From contig JAGHRT010000033.1 of assembly GCA_018066245.1 (NCBI GenBank), positions 60,630-124,629 of the forward strand: a stretch of DNA of 64,000 nucleotides, read 5' to 3'. The notes below the pieces were generated by a model. The model saw only the letters and a list, made by a program, of their open reading frames with translations. It was not told where the DNA came from and did not search any database. The position numbers and the translations under genes are program-made. Of the stretch, positions 16,084-25,237 are shown in pieces; positions within the stretch are counted from its first letter, which is position 1; every line of letters begins with the position of its first letter. Source of the DNA: Candidatus Equimonas faecalis (GTDB lineage: Bacteria > Bacteroidota > Bacteroidia > Bacteroidales > Bacteroidaceae).

Positions 16084-17463
16084 CTACTCCCATTCCCATT
16101 GGAAGTAGCGGGTGGCCACGCGGTCGGGAGCCAGGCCCCATTGGCCGAAGTCGTAGGCGGCCTCCACCTCCTGCTGCGTGGCGGCGGGCAGGGCGGTATA
16201 GAAGTCGAAGCCCGTGAGGCGCTCCAGTTCGTCGATGCTGAGGGCGTGGGCTCGGAAGTCGGCGGGCTTGTCGCCCACGGTGTCGTACTCGCGGTGCTCC
16301 ATCCAGAAGGCGATGGCCGAGTAGCGTCCCGCCTTGAGCTTCAGCAAGGCCACGAAATAGTGTTTGGGCACGGGCACGCTCAGTCCGCTACAGTCAATCT
16401 GGCCGGCGGTCTGCCCCGAGGCAATGGTGCCGCCCTTGACGACATAGAGGGTATCGGCGAATGCGGCATCGGCGGCAAGGCTTTGCACGAAGCTTTCGTA
16501 GCCCCGCCAGTAGCCTCGGTTGAAATTGGGGATTTGGGGCGACATGTTGGTCATGTAGAACGTCTGCTCGTTGGCCTGCGAGGAGTAGAGGCGGTCGGCT
16601 GAGGCGCAGATGTGGCCGTGGTCGTAGCCCGTGGCGGCGAAGGCGTTGGCGGGCAGGGAGCTGCGGCAGTCGGGATCCTGGGGATAGGAGCTGCCCTCGG
16701 CGCGTGAGGTGTTTTGCCGGCGGGTTACGTTGTCGAAGCGATAGGCCACCCAGTGGGCATGGTGGGCCGTGGGGGAATAGCTGACGTAGTAGTTGGGCAC
16801 GCGGTCGGTGGAGCCGTCGCTCACGAAGGCTTGGTGGACGATGAGCTCGTCGCCGCTGATGAGGGCCGGCACCTCGATGCGTCCGGGGTGGTCGCCCGCA
16901 GGTTCGATTTCCGTGTCGGCCTTGGCACCTATTTCATACTTCTGCGGGCCTTTGAGGCCGGCTCCGCCGAAGTACTTGTCCAATGAGCCGTAGAGCAGCA
17001 GCTCGCGGTGGAAGTTGTCGGGGTTGTCCTGAAGGTTGAGTGCCTTGCGTATGTCGCCGGCGGGGAGCTGTACGGGCAGGCAGCGGCTTGCGCCGGTTTC
17101 CCAGGCCGAGGCGGCTATGAGGAGGTTGGACGCGCTGCAGCCGTCCAGGGAGAAGCGTGCGTCGCTGAGGTAGGAGCCGGCCACGGTGCCCACCACCACG
17201 CCCTTGACCCACACTTGCCGCGCCGCCCCCTGCGTCTGGTAGGCCACGAGGGCTTCGGGCACGGTGTAGGGGTGCTCGCGCGTGCCGTCGCCCGGCTCGG
17301 CTTCGGCGTGGAAGCACACTTCGGCTATCTCGCTGACGGGATAGCTGATTTTCTGGCCGCTGCGCAGCACAATGTCCATAAAGTCCTGCTGGGCGGCGGC
17401 GGGGAGGGCAACTCCCAGCAGCAGGAGAGTGCCGAGCAGTCGGTTCAGGGTGTGTCTTGTCAT
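16084..17463 (-). CDS. secreted DNA/RNA non-specific endonuclease with OB-fold domain
   Basis: The 459-residue protein has a signal peptide (LLGTLLLLGVALPAAAQ), an N-terminal OB-fold-like domain (about 45-190: VWVKGVVVGTV...CLPVQLPAGDIRKAL...LLLYGSLDKYFGGAGLKG) and a C-terminal beta-beta-alpha-metal nuclease domain (about 215-459) with NTFYMTNMSP-type sequence and GYWRGYE. The OB domain is the same as the repeats in the 603-residue lipoprotein nearby. The catalytic DRGH motif reads DHGH (YDHGHICASADR): the histidine is kept, the preceding Arg is replaced by His. It should cleave nucleic acids in the periplasm or outside the cell; activity with the altered motif is uncertain. Confidence 0.85.
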   Translation of the reverse strand: MTRHTLNRLLGTLLLLGVALPAAAQQDFMDIVLRSGQKISYPVSEIAEVCFHAEAEPGDGTREHPYTVPEALVAYQTQGAARQVWVKGVVVGTVAGSYLSDARFSLDGCSASNLLIAASAWETGASRCLPVQLPAGDIRKALNLQDNPDNFHRELLLYGSLDKYFGGAGLKGPQKYEIGAKADTEIEPAGDHPGRIEVPALISGDELIVHQAFVSDGSTDRVPNYYVSYSPTAHHAHWVAYRFDNVTRRQNTSRAEGSSYPQDPDCRSSLPANAFAATGYDHGHICASADRLYSSQANEQTFYMTNMSPQIPNFNRGYWRGYESFVQSLAADAAFADTLYVVKGGTIASGQTAGQIDCSGLSVPVPKHYFVALLKLKAGRYSAIAFWMEHREYDTVGDKPADFRAHALSIDELERLTGFDFYTALPAATQQEVEAAYDFGQWGLAPDRVATRYFQWEWE

Positions 17464-17541
17464 ACGGGGGAATGTTTAGGGTGAGCCACGGGCGCGGCAA
17501 GGGGACAGGCCTCTGCACCGCCTGCGGCTCCGACAGGATTT

Positions 17542-18246
17542 CTATTCCAGCTGATAGTCCATCGTGATGACCACGCGGACGTTCTTGATGTAGGGGGTGG
17601 TGGCGTCGCGGTCCTCGATGGTGAACTGTCCTTGGCTGGCATGGTTGATTTTCCCTACCTTGCTGCCGCTGTCGGAGGCGAACTTTTCGGCTGTGGCACG
17701 GGCATTTTTCGTGGCTTCCTCGACCATGGCAGGCTTCACGTCGTTGAGGCTGGTGAAGTCGTAGCGCACGGCGTGGTCGCCGTACTGTTCGGTGATGAGG
17801 GGCACGCCCCGGTTCATCAGTTCGGCCTGCCGAGCCATGAGGCGGCGCACCTTATCGACTTCGCCCGAGGTTACGGTGATGACGCTGGTGGCCTTGTAGC
17901 GGTAGTTCAGGAGGTCGTTGCCGTAGTTGTCGGCCTGGCGGTCCTCAATCATGGGTGGATTGACGCTGATTTCGGCCTCGGCGATGCCGCCCTGCTTGAG
18001 GAACTGCACCACGGTGGCATTCTTCTGCGTGAGGCGGGAGTACATTTCGGTGGGGTCGTTTCCGATTTCCTTATAGACAAGCGGCCACGTTACCTTGTCG
18101 GCCTTGACTTCCTTCTCGGCCAAACCTTTTACGCTGACCTGCCGGTCGCGGTCCTTGAACGTTACGATGCCCGAACGCAGGGCGAAACCGCCGATGACGA
18201 GGCCCAGGGCCAGGATGACGGCGGGGATGAGATTGTCTTTTTTCAT
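17542..18246 (-). CDS. SIMPL (DUF541) domain protein
   Basis: The 234-residue protein has an N-terminal membrane segment (LIPAVILALGLVIGGFAL) and a periplasmic SIMPL/DUF541 domain (RQVSVKGLAEKEVKADKVTWPLVYKEIGN...VRVVITMDYQLE). SIMPL proteins are of poorly known function, linked to oxidative stress and the cell envelope. It lies between two nuclease genes, 26 bp after one and 78 bp before the other, so it is probably carried on the same transcript. Whether it has a role in nuclease function or is a passenger cannot be told. Confidence 0.88.
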   Translation of the reverse strand: MKKDNLIPAVILALGLVIGGFALRSGIVTFKDRDRQVSVKGLAEKEVKADKVTWPLVYKEIGNDPTEMYSRLTQKNATVVQFLKQGGIAEAEISVNPPMIEDRQADNYGNDLLNYRYKATSVITVTSGEVDKVRRLMARQAELMNRGVPLITEQYGDHAVRYDFTSLNDVKPAMVEEATKNARATAEKFASDSGSKVGKINHASQGQFTIEDRDATTPYIKNVRVVITMDYQLE

Positions 18247-18272
18247 GGTAGTATGTATTTAAGGGGTTTGTA

Positions 18273-19199
18273 CTAATAGATGCGCCAGACGGAGGGCTCG
18301 CACTCATCCTCTATGCTCTCCTCCCTGTCGTCGGGCAGATTGGGGAACAGGTCTATGCCCGTGCGCTTTTCCAGCGCATTGACCGTGAGGACGTGCTGCT
18401 TGAGCACGCTGCGCGGGGCGGGCGATTCGTAGGAATAGCCGTAGTCCTTGTGTTCCATGAGGAAGGCTATGCTGTGGTACACGCCGTTGTGCCGGCTCAG
18501 GAGGGCGGTGAAGTAGTAGCGGGGCACGGCCACGCGCTTGCCGCCCGTGCGGCTGACATAGCCCGTCAGCTCGGAGAGCGTGCCGCCCTTCACCACGTAG
18601 AGCGTGGAGGCGAATGCCTTGTCGCGCCCGAGGTTCTGGACGAGTTGTTCGAGGGTGCTCCAGTAGCCGCCGTTGAAGTCGCCAATCATGGGCGACATGT
18701 TGGTCATGTAGAAGGTGTTCTGATTGGCAGCCACGGAGTACTGGCGGTCATAGCTGGCGCAGATGTGGCCACGGTCGTAGCCGCTGCCGAAGGTGCCCGT
18801 GCCGATGCGGTACTTCTGGGGCAGGCGCGTGTCGTCCTGCCAGGCATCGTTGCGGTTGCTGCCCGTTTTGCGTGTCTGCGCGTCGAAGCGGAAGGCCACC
18901 CATCGGGCATGGAGCTTCTCAAGGTCGTAGGCCAGGCAGTAGGTCATCACGGAGTCGCCGCCCTCCCGCGTCCAGTAGGAGAGCAGGCGCTCGGAGGCGT
19001 CGCCCTTCAGGCGCGGGCACTCCATGCGATCGGCCACGCGTGCCTCCGATTGGGACACTTCGGGAGCGTCGTCGCCGCCGCCCGGGGCCCACCGTATGCC
19101 GTCGTCGTCATCGCCACAGGCTGAAAGCAGCAGGGGCAAGGCCAAAAAGGGCAGCAGGGCACGGAGAAGGCGGGCTGGGGAAGGCTGGGAAATGCGCAT
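18273..19199 (-). CDS. lipoprotein DNA/RNA non-specific endonuclease
   Basis: The 308-residue protein has a lipoprotein signal (LPLLLSACGDDDDG), a short acidic linker and a NUC1-type beta-beta-alpha-metal nuclease domain. The catalytic motif is the standard form YDRGHICASYDRQYS, followed by NTFYMTNMSPMIGDFNGGYW, where the metal-binding Asn is expected. It is anchored in the outer or inner membrane, probably at the surface given the SusD-like acidic residues after the Cys. It is the intact counterpart of the DHGH nuclease downstream. Confidence 0.9.
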   Translation of the reverse strand: MRISQPSPARLLRALLPFLALPLLLSACGDDDDGIRWAPGGGDDAPEVSQSEARVADRMECPRLKGDASERLLSYWTREGGDSVMTYCLAYDLEKLHARWVAFRFDAQTRKTGSNRNDAWQDDTRLPQKYRIGTGTFGSGYDRGHICASYDRQYSVAANQNTFYMTNMSPMIGDFNGGYWSTLEQLVQNLGRDKAFASTLYVVKGGTLSELTGYVSRTGGKRVAVPRYYFTALLSRHNGVYHSIAFLMEHKDYGYSYESPAPRSVLKQHVLTVNALEKRTGIDLFPNLPDDREESIEDECEPSVWRIY

Positions 19200-19217
19200 C
19201 GTCGGGAGGTTGGAAAT

Positions 19218-19300
19218 TATCCCGCCGATAGTCGTTCCTATCGGCGGGATAGTGCGTCGTAGTCTATAGGATAGGTTTCAGGAGTCTATAGGGTAGATTT
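19218..19300. repeat. mixed repeat array between OB-fold lipoprotein and nuclease
   Basis: ATCCCGCCGATA at 19219-19230 is the exact reverse complement of TATCGGCGGGAT at 19239-19250, making a hairpin. Two TATA-type cores (CTATAGGATAG, CTATAGGGTAG) follow. It lies in the only sizable gap within the receptor-nuclease operon and may reduce downstream transcription. Confidence 0.82.
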
Positions 19301-21110
19301 AATCAGTTGCCCCATTGACGGAATAAAGGCAGGCTTTGTTTTGCACGGTCTCAGGCGTGTTGCCCTTGTAGTTTACGACAAGACCCTTTACTACGACCTT
19401 GTCTCCCACTTTCACGGCCTTGGAGTCCGTGAAGTGCTGGTTGCCGAAACTGTAGCAGCGATAGACGGTGAACACGTTGCTGCCTGCTGCGTCATCGGAG
19501 AGGGTGAAGGTGGCGTTACCATACTGGCCTGTGTCGATTTCCTTGACTGCGGTTACCGTGCCTGACACATAGACTTCGCTACTGGAGTTTTTGTCAGCAC
19601 CGAGTGTGGCGATGAACTTCAGCACGCCTGCGATGTTGTAGGGGTCGGTCTGAGTACCTGTGCCCTTCGGCTCACCTGCAATGACATCTTCCTTGGTAGG
19701 ATCTTTTCCTATGCTCTTGTTATCGAGGAGAGCCCAGGTTACGCTCTTTATGCCTGCTGTGCCGAAGTATTTCTCCAGCGAACCGTAGAGTTCCACCTGC
19801 TTGCCGATGTTGGAAGCTATGGTGGGCTTCAGGGCATCGCGTATGGCGCCTGTGGGAAGTTGTACGGGCATACACTTTGTCAGGTCGGTCTCTCCGGCGT
19901 TGTCAGCCAGCAAGAGGTTGGTCTCTACACTTGCGGCAACACCAAACTTGGCTCCAGAATCATATACTTGTCCTTCCACATAACCTACTATATAGCCCTT
20001 CACATATTGGTTGCCCGTCCCGAGCTGAGCTTTAGCCACGGTGAGCGGATTTTCCTTAGTGCTGTCATCGACTACCGGCTTGGGAGCGTCGGGGTCGGTA
20101 CCGACGGCCTTGCCGTTCACAAGTGCCCACGAAGTGCTCTTTATGCCAGGCACGCCAAAGTACTTCTCCAGCGAACCGTAAACCTCCACCTCTTTCTTAT
20201 AGAGGCCTGAATTGGCCTTGAGTTCAAGGGCGGTGCGGATTGCACCTGCGGGAAGCTGCACAGGGATGCACTTGTCGCAGGAAGTCTCATCAGGACTATC
20301 GGCCAAGAGTATTTCGGTCTGTGCGGCGGAAGGTACGGCAAACACGCAGCTGTCCTTATAGTTCTGGCCGTCCACATAGCCCACAATGTAGCCCTTCACA
20401 TACTGGCTTCCCACGCCCGTCTGCGCCTGTGCCACAGAGTAGGGCTTCTCTTTCGTGCTCTTCTCACCAGCGGGATCGTCGGGGTTGTCGCCGGCCACGC
20501 CCTCCTCGAATATGAAGTTCTTAATCTCGAATGTGGTGGAGCCGCTCTCGGGAGCGTAGAACCAGAAGGCTATGCGCACGTCCTTCTGGTTGGCGAAGGA
20601 GTCGGGCACCTGGATTTCCTCGGTCTTCAGCGTCCAGTCGGACGACTCGAAGGTGGGCTTCCACGAAAGAGCCGTCCACTCGGCCTTGTTGAACTTCTTG
20701 ACGTCGGCACCCTTAGCTACATAAACAATGACGTGGTCTTTGTAGCTGGCATCGTTCTTGGCGTAGGCTATGCAGTAGTCGATGCTGATTTTTATCTTGC
20801 CCGACTTGGCTGCGGTGTTGAAGGCGGGGGAGACAAGCACGCCGCTGACTTCGCGGTTGGTCTTGGCAGACGCGCCGTCCCACTTCTGGTAGCCTGTGGC
20901 CTGGGTGTAGTCGGAACCTGCGCTCCAGGGGTTGGAGAGGTTGTCGATGCCGAGCATTGTCCAGCCAGCCTTGGGAGCGACGGTGGAGTAAGGCAGGGTT
21001 TTGCCGCCCCCTGCGGGCTCATTGATTTCATAGGGCATGGGCACGTCCTCGCAGGCAGCGAAGGCGGCCACGACCGTTACGATGGCGAAAAACTTGCTTA
21101 GGGTTTTCAT
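19299..21110 (-). CDS. surface lipoprotein, choice-of-anchor J plus three OB-fold domains
   Basis: The 603-residue protein has a lipoprotein signal (VVAAFAACEDVPMP). Residues about 35-205 look like a choice-of-anchor-J jelly roll (GWTMLGIDNL, IKISIDYCIAYAKN, RIAFWFYAPESGSTTFEIKNF). Two near-identical OB-fold units follow (YVKGYIVGYVDGQNY...CIPVQLPAGAIRTAL...LYGSLEKYF and YVKGYIVGYVEGQVY...CMPVQLPTGAIRDAL...LYGSLEKYF), then a third, more divergent one (EVYVSGTVTAVKEIDTGQYGNATFTLSDD). OB folds commonly bind nucleic acid. It probably captures substrate for the receptor upstream. The paired repeats may arise by internal duplication. Confidence 0.8.
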   Translation of the reverse strand: MKTLSKFFAIVTVVAAFAACEDVPMPYEINEPAGGGKTLPYSTVAPKAGWTMLGIDNLSNPWSAGSDYTQATGYQKWDGASAKTNREVSGVLVSPAFNTAAKSGKIKISIDYCIAYAKNDASYKDHVIVYVAKGADVKKFNKAEWTALSWKPTFESSDWTLKTEEIQVPDSFANQKDVRIAFWFYAPESGSTTFEIKNFIFEEGVAGDNPDDPAGEKSTKEKPYSVAQAQTGVGSQYVKGYIVGYVDGQNYKDSCVFAVPSAAQTEILLADSPDETSCDKCIPVQLPAGAIRTALELKANSGLYKKEVEVYGSLEKYFGVPGIKSTSWALVNGKAVGTDPDAPKPVVDDSTKENPLTVAKAQLGTGNQYVKGYIVGYVEGQVYDSGAKFGVAASVETNLLLADNAGETDLTKCMPVQLPTGAIRDALKPTIASNIGKQVELYGSLEKYFGTAGIKSVTWALLDNKSIGKDPTKEDVIAGEPKGTGTQTDPYNIAGVLKFIATLGADKNSSSEVYVSGTVTAVKEIDTGQYGNATFTLSDDAAGSNVFTVYRCYSFGNQHFTDSKAVKVGDKVVVKGLVVNYKGNTPETVQNKACLYSVNGATD

Positions 21111-21158
21111 ATCTGTGGTTGTTGTTTGTTATAATTGTCGCGTTTATCTCTTTATATC

Positions 21159-22226
21159 CTATTTGGAGTTGCCGTTGCCCACGGGGCGCACGTCGTCCTT
21201 GCTGCGGAGCTGCATCTGCCAGTCGGAGCCGTACTTCGTCAGCACGCCAGTATAGGTGCTCTCTACCAGCGGGATGCGCATGAAGCTTATTTCGTTCTGT
21301 GTGCCGGTGCGCAGGGCTATTTGCACGGCACGTCCGGACTGGCCTTCGCTCTCGGCCAGGAGAGTGCGGTTCACACCATAGCCGTCGTCATACAACTCTT
21401 CGGGTGCAAACAGCTTGTAGTAGTTATACACGGGCTGACCGGTGGCGGGATCCACCTTCTGCTTACCAGTAGCGGGGTCTATCACTGCCTCACGGTAAGG
21501 CTCCGGGTCGCCGGAATTGCTTCCCGTAAGGGGGATGCGCAGCTGCGAACCGAGCACTTCGGCTATATAGCCTTTCACGGTAATGAGGCGCGGAGTAGTC
21601 ATGTGCGACTGGTTGCTGCCCTTTTCCAGCCAGCTTATGCCCTCGGCTGTGGTAAGGTTGATGGGCGTGAGTTCAGGAGCCTTGGGGTCGGGCTTGCCCA
21701 GAAGCTCTACGTTGGTGCGGCAGGATTGCAGGAGCATGGGACCCAGCTTGCGGTTGCCTGCGCTGGTGTAGTAGGGCGTACCGATTTTGGGCACCTGGCT
21801 GTAGTTGCCCACATACAGGCCCTGGAGATTGATTTTTATCCGCTGGCCAAGCGGGAAGTAGGGGGCAATCCATGTGTTCTTCACGCCAATCTGTATGCAC
21901 TGGTCTTTCTCGCCGCCAGCCTCGCCGCCGCCGAGGTCGCGGATGACAAGGGTCTGGTAGAGGTTGCCGCCGGCATCGTTGGCCACGACTACGCCCTCAA
22001 TCACGAGTGAGGTGTCCACTTTCACGAAGTCGGTACCGCCGGACTCGGCAGCCATATACTCGGCATAGTCCTGCTTGAGCTGGTAAATCGTGGAATTGGT
22101 CTGGCCCACGCCAGTGGGGCTGGTGATGATATAGTCGCTCACGTCAGGGCTGTCGGTCCTATCGAGACAGCCTGTCAAGCCTAAGGCCATGAGGGCGCAA
22201 GCGAGGGTGGGGATAATCTTTTTCAT
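21159..22226 (-). CDS. DUF5689 domain lipoprotein
   Basis: The 355-residue protein has a lipoprotein signal (ALMALGLTGCLDRTDSP) and a DUF5689-type body (DTSLVIEGVVVANDAGGNLYQTLVIRD...GQRIKINLQGLYVGNYSQVPKIG), a beta-rich fold of OB type. This family commonly accompanies TonB-dependent receptors in Bacteroidetes. It lies 68 bp after the receptor gene and 48 bp before the OB-fold lipoprotein. The role is inferred as a surface partner of the receptor. Confidence 0.85.
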   Translation of the reverse strand: MKKIIPTLACALMALGLTGCLDRTDSPDVSDYIITSPTGVGQTNSTIYQLKQDYAEYMAAESGGTDFVKVDTSLVIEGVVVANDAGGNLYQTLVIRDLGGGEAGGEKDQCIQIGVKNTWIAPYFPLGQRIKINLQGLYVGNYSQVPKIGTPYYTSAGNRKLGPMLLQSCRTNVELLGKPDPKAPELTPINLTTAEGISWLEKGSNQSHMTTPRLITVKGYIAEVLGSQLRIPLTGSNSGDPEPYREAVIDPATGKQKVDPATGQPVYNYYKLFAPEELYDDGYGVNRTLLAESEGQSGRAVQIALRTGTQNEISFMRIPLVESTYTGVLTKYGSDWQMQLRSKDDVRPVGNGNSK

Positions 22227-22294
22227 GAGTTCTGATGCTTGTTGGGGTTCAAGTTCGCTCTATACTTTATAATGTGTGTACCTGCCGTAGGGGA

Positions 22295-24985
22295 TTAGAA
22301 CTTGAGGCCCACGTTCAGGAAAAAGTTGAAGGGGAAGGCGTAGTAGTACTTTGAGTTTCGGCTGAACTTGTAGGCGCGATCCTCGCCCTTGGTGTACTGT
22401 CCGTCCGATTCCTTGTAGTAGCTGTCGTCGCGGTTCTGCTCATAGCCGCCCGTCTTCAAGTTGCGGTTGTTCGTAATGTTGGTCAGGTTCAGATTGATGC
22501 TGAGTGTGCGTCCGTGCTTCAGGCGGAGGCTCTTGCCTATGCTGGCATCCAGCATGAAGCCTCCCTTAAACTTCTCCTGCTCCTTGGCATAGGAAGCCAC
22601 GAGTTGTCCTTGGGTATTATAAATCAGCGCACCCTCGGCCTCTGCCTCGGCCTTGGTGAATTTGGACTGGCCGTCGGCAGTGAGTTTGTCCCACTTGCCT
22701 GCGGTGATGTAGGTGCTGTTCAGGCGCTGGTAGGGGCTGAATGCCACATACACGCGGTCGTAGTAGTTCAGATTAAGCTCAAAGAACCAGTAGTTGATGT
22801 TATACTTCACGCCCAGGCAGGCTGCCGCCAGCGGAGTGCCGCCCACCCGCATGTCTTCGGCAATCACCTGCAACTGACCGTTCTGCCCCGTTACGGGGTT
22901 TTTGAAGGTGTTGAGTTCGCGTATCTGCTTGGCATCGGAGCCTTCGGGATTGACCTGTGCAAAGGGGTTGCTGACGTATTTGGCCTCGGCTATGGTGCCG
23001 TAGAGATGGAAGCTGAGGTTGTTGGTTACCTGATAGTTGAAATAGGCTTCCAGACCATAGTGGCGTTTGTCCACTCCTGTCATTGTGAGGTAGGTGAAGC
23101 AGGACTGCTGGTCGTTATAGTAGGCCGTCTGCTCAATGCCGTTCTTGAAGTAGGCGAAGTAGCCGCTCAGCTGTCCGCTGAACTTGCCGAAGGTAAACTT
23201 ATAAGCCAGCTCGGCAGAAGTGAGGCCCTGATTGGTGAGATTATTCACGAAGTTGTTTTGCACGCGGGGAGCCACGAAGGCATTACGTGCTTCGGGGGCA
23301 CGGCTGGCCACGTTGGCAGCCAGACTGAGGCGGTGGTTGGCGTTGGGAGTCCAGGCCACGATGAGCTTGGCATTGCCTCCGAGGAACTTGGCCGCCCCGC
23401 TCTTGCCATAGGAGTAGCCCTTGTAGCATCCGTTCTCCATAAGGCCTTCGCGCTCCATGGTGGTGCCGTCGATGCTGCCGCCCAAGGCGAGATACCAGTC
23501 GGCCAGATTGTATTCGGCCTGCACCCATGCGCGGGCCTTGTTCACGAAGAGGTTGTAGTTGTAGCCGAACTTGTCGTCCACGCCCACACGGCGGTTGGGA
23601 TTTCTCAGGTCGTTCTGTGCCTCCTCGCTTTGCAGGCCGTGAGCATTGGCGGCAAACTTATCGATGTCGGTGAAGTACTGTCCGCCAAGGAGGTCGGCCA
23701 TGGTCTTGTAGTGCAGACCCTTGTTCATGCTCAGCTGCAAGCCGGCGGCATACTTGCCGTGGGCGTTGAAGCGGTGGTTGAATGTGGTGGAGAGGGCCGT
23801 ACCCATCTGGTCATTGTGGCGGCGCTCCTGATAATAGAGGCTTTCCGAGCCGTTCTGCCGATTGACGAAATACATGCGGTCCCAGTCAATCTGGCGATTC
23901 TCCTCACAGGCGGTCCAACGGTCGCGCAGGTCTTTCCACTGCTCCACGAGGAAGGGATTTTCCTCCAGATAGGCCATGCTGTTCTCCTCGGGGTCATACA
24001 CGTTGAATACGCTGGAAGGCAGATTCTTGTAGTAGTCGGGACGGGGGTCGTAGGCATCGCCGCTCCATCCCAGGGCCGTGCTGCTGTACTTGGCATAGTG
24101 GAAGCCGGCGCTGGTGGTGAGGTCCTTGGTGCCGTCCAGGCTTTTCCAGTCCCAAGTCAGTATGGCGGTGGGGTCAAAGCTCTCCACCACGCGGGCGTTG
24201 CGCTTTTTGCCGCCCTGATAGCCCCAGTTGGGGTTGTAGTAGTGGGAGTTGGCCAGAGCGTAGGCCTCCTCGGTGCTGGCTCCCTGCTGTGCGCGTTCGG
24301 TGGGGCTGCCGTAGGTTACGAGCGAGAGGTCGTGCTGTAGGTTGAAGCGCTTCTGCACGGCCAGATAATAGCCCAGGGAGTTGTAGAAGGTGCCCGGCAC
24401 ATTGCCCCACCCCATGGGTGCGCCCCTGTAGCTCAGGCTGCCGGCGAAGGCCCAGCCATTGCGGTTGAAGCCCGTGCCGTGGGTGTACATCACGCGGCCC
24501 ACATAGTTGCGGTTGCAGGCGCTCAGCGTGAGTTTGTTGCCCGCATAGATTTGCGAGGGGCGCATGTTTATGCTCTGTGCGCCGCCCACGTCGCTCAGGC
24601 CGTAGCCGGCCATCTGCCCGAAGCCGATGCCCTCCTTGTTGCGCGTGGCCTCGTTCAGGCCGCCCACCGAGCTGTAGTTGAAGCTGCCGCGCTCCACGTC
24701 CTGCATCATCAGGCCGTTGATGTAGGTCTGACTGTACACGTTGTCGAAGGCACGCACCTTGAAGCGCATGGCGCTGAAGCCATAGCCCACGGCGCTCAGG
24801 TAGGGGTCGGCGGTTTGGACGTTGCTCACGGTCTGCGCCACGTCGGCATCCTCGTCGAGCTGCGATTCGGTGAAGGTGAAGTCGGCATTGTCCACGCTCA
24901 GCGAGTCCGTCGTCTCCACCTGGGCCCAAGTGCCCTGTCCGCCCCAGAGGACGGCCACCGTCAGGAGAATGAAACCTTTTCTCAT
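22295..24985 (-). CDS. TonB-dependent outer-membrane receptor
   Basis: The 896-residue protein has a signal peptide (FILLTVAVLWGGQGTWAQ), a plug region (about 60-190: SAMRFKVRAFDNVYSQTYINGLMMQDVERG, GGAQSINMRPS) and a long C-terminal beta-barrel ending in the aromatic strand YYAFPFNFFLNVGLKF. It lacks the N-terminal carboxypeptidase-like domain usual in SusC proteins. It is the first gene of the receptor-lipoprotein-nuclease locus and has the clearest promoter in the window (25018-25049). The likely substrate is a nucleic-acid breakdown product, inferred from its nuclease neighbours. Confidence 0.88.
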   Translation of the reverse strand: MRKGFILLTVAVLWGGQGTWAQVETTDSLSVDNADFTFTESQLDEDADVAQTVSNVQTADPYLSAVGYGFSAMRFKVRAFDNVYSQTYINGLMMQDVERGSFNYSSVGGLNEATRNKEGIGFGQMAGYGLSDVGGAQSINMRPSQIYAGNKLTLSACNRNYVGRVMYTHGTGFNRNGWAFAGSLSYRGAPMGWGNVPGTFYNSLGYYLAVQKRFNLQHDLSLVTYGSPTERAQQGASTEEAYALANSHYYNPNWGYQGGKKRNARVVESFDPTAILTWDWKSLDGTKDLTTSAGFHYAKYSSTALGWSGDAYDPRPDYYKNLPSSVFNVYDPEENSMAYLEENPFLVEQWKDLRDRWTACEENRQIDWDRMYFVNRQNGSESLYYQERRHNDQMGTALSTTFNHRFNAHGKYAAGLQLSMNKGLHYKTMADLLGGQYFTDIDKFAANAHGLQSEEAQNDLRNPNRRVGVDDKFGYNYNLFVNKARAWVQAEYNLADWYLALGGSIDGTTMEREGLMENGCYKGYSYGKSGAAKFLGGNAKLIVAWTPNANHRLSLAANVASRAPEARNAFVAPRVQNNFVNNLTNQGLTSAELAYKFTFGKFSGQLSGYFAYFKNGIEQTAYYNDQQSCFTYLTMTGVDKRHYGLEAYFNYQVTNNLSFHLYGTIAEAKYVSNPFAQVNPEGSDAKQIRELNTFKNPVTGQNGQLQVIAEDMRVGGTPLAAACLGVKYNINYWFFELNLNYYDRVYVAFSPYQRLNSTYITAGKWDKLTADGQSKFTKAEAEAEGALIYNTQGQLVASYAKEQEKFKGGFMLDASIGKSLRLKHGRTLSINLNLTNITNNRNLKTGGYEQNRDDSYYKESDGQYTKGEDRAYKFSRNSKYYYAFPFNFFLNVGLKF

Positions 24986-25017
24986 GTTATTCTATGTAAT
25001 TTTAAGCTTTCAAAGCG

Positions 25018-25049
25018 CAAAGATACGAATAAGCAAGCGAATTGCCAAA
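25018..25049 (-). promoter_or_regulatory. promoter of the TonB receptor operon
   Basis: On the minus strand TTTG (25046-25049) is followed after 20 bp by TATCTTTG (25018-25025), an exact match to the Bacteroidetes TTTG-N19/21-TAnnTTTG promoter. The receptor ATG is 32 bp downstream of the box. Confidence 0.8.
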
Positions 25050-25201
25050 CCTACACAGCGAAATTTAAGCATTTCCCTACGCAAGCGGCCTAAACTGACA
25101 ATATATAATATATAATGTGTACCCTCAACGCCCCGAAGAGGGCACGGAATCCAGCCCCGGGAAACAGTTCCCCGGGAATCGGTTCTATCGGGCGGGCATA
25201 A

Positions 25202-25237
25202 CAAAAAGCCGCAGTATGCATCACGCACGCTGCGGCT
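25202..25237 (-). terminator. terminator of the candidate small RNA
   Basis: AGCCGCAG at 25207-25214 pairs with CTGCGGCT at 25230-25237. On the minus strand the stem ends in TTTTTGTT. No minus-strand gene lies directly upstream, so it must end a non-coding transcript. Confidence 0.75.
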
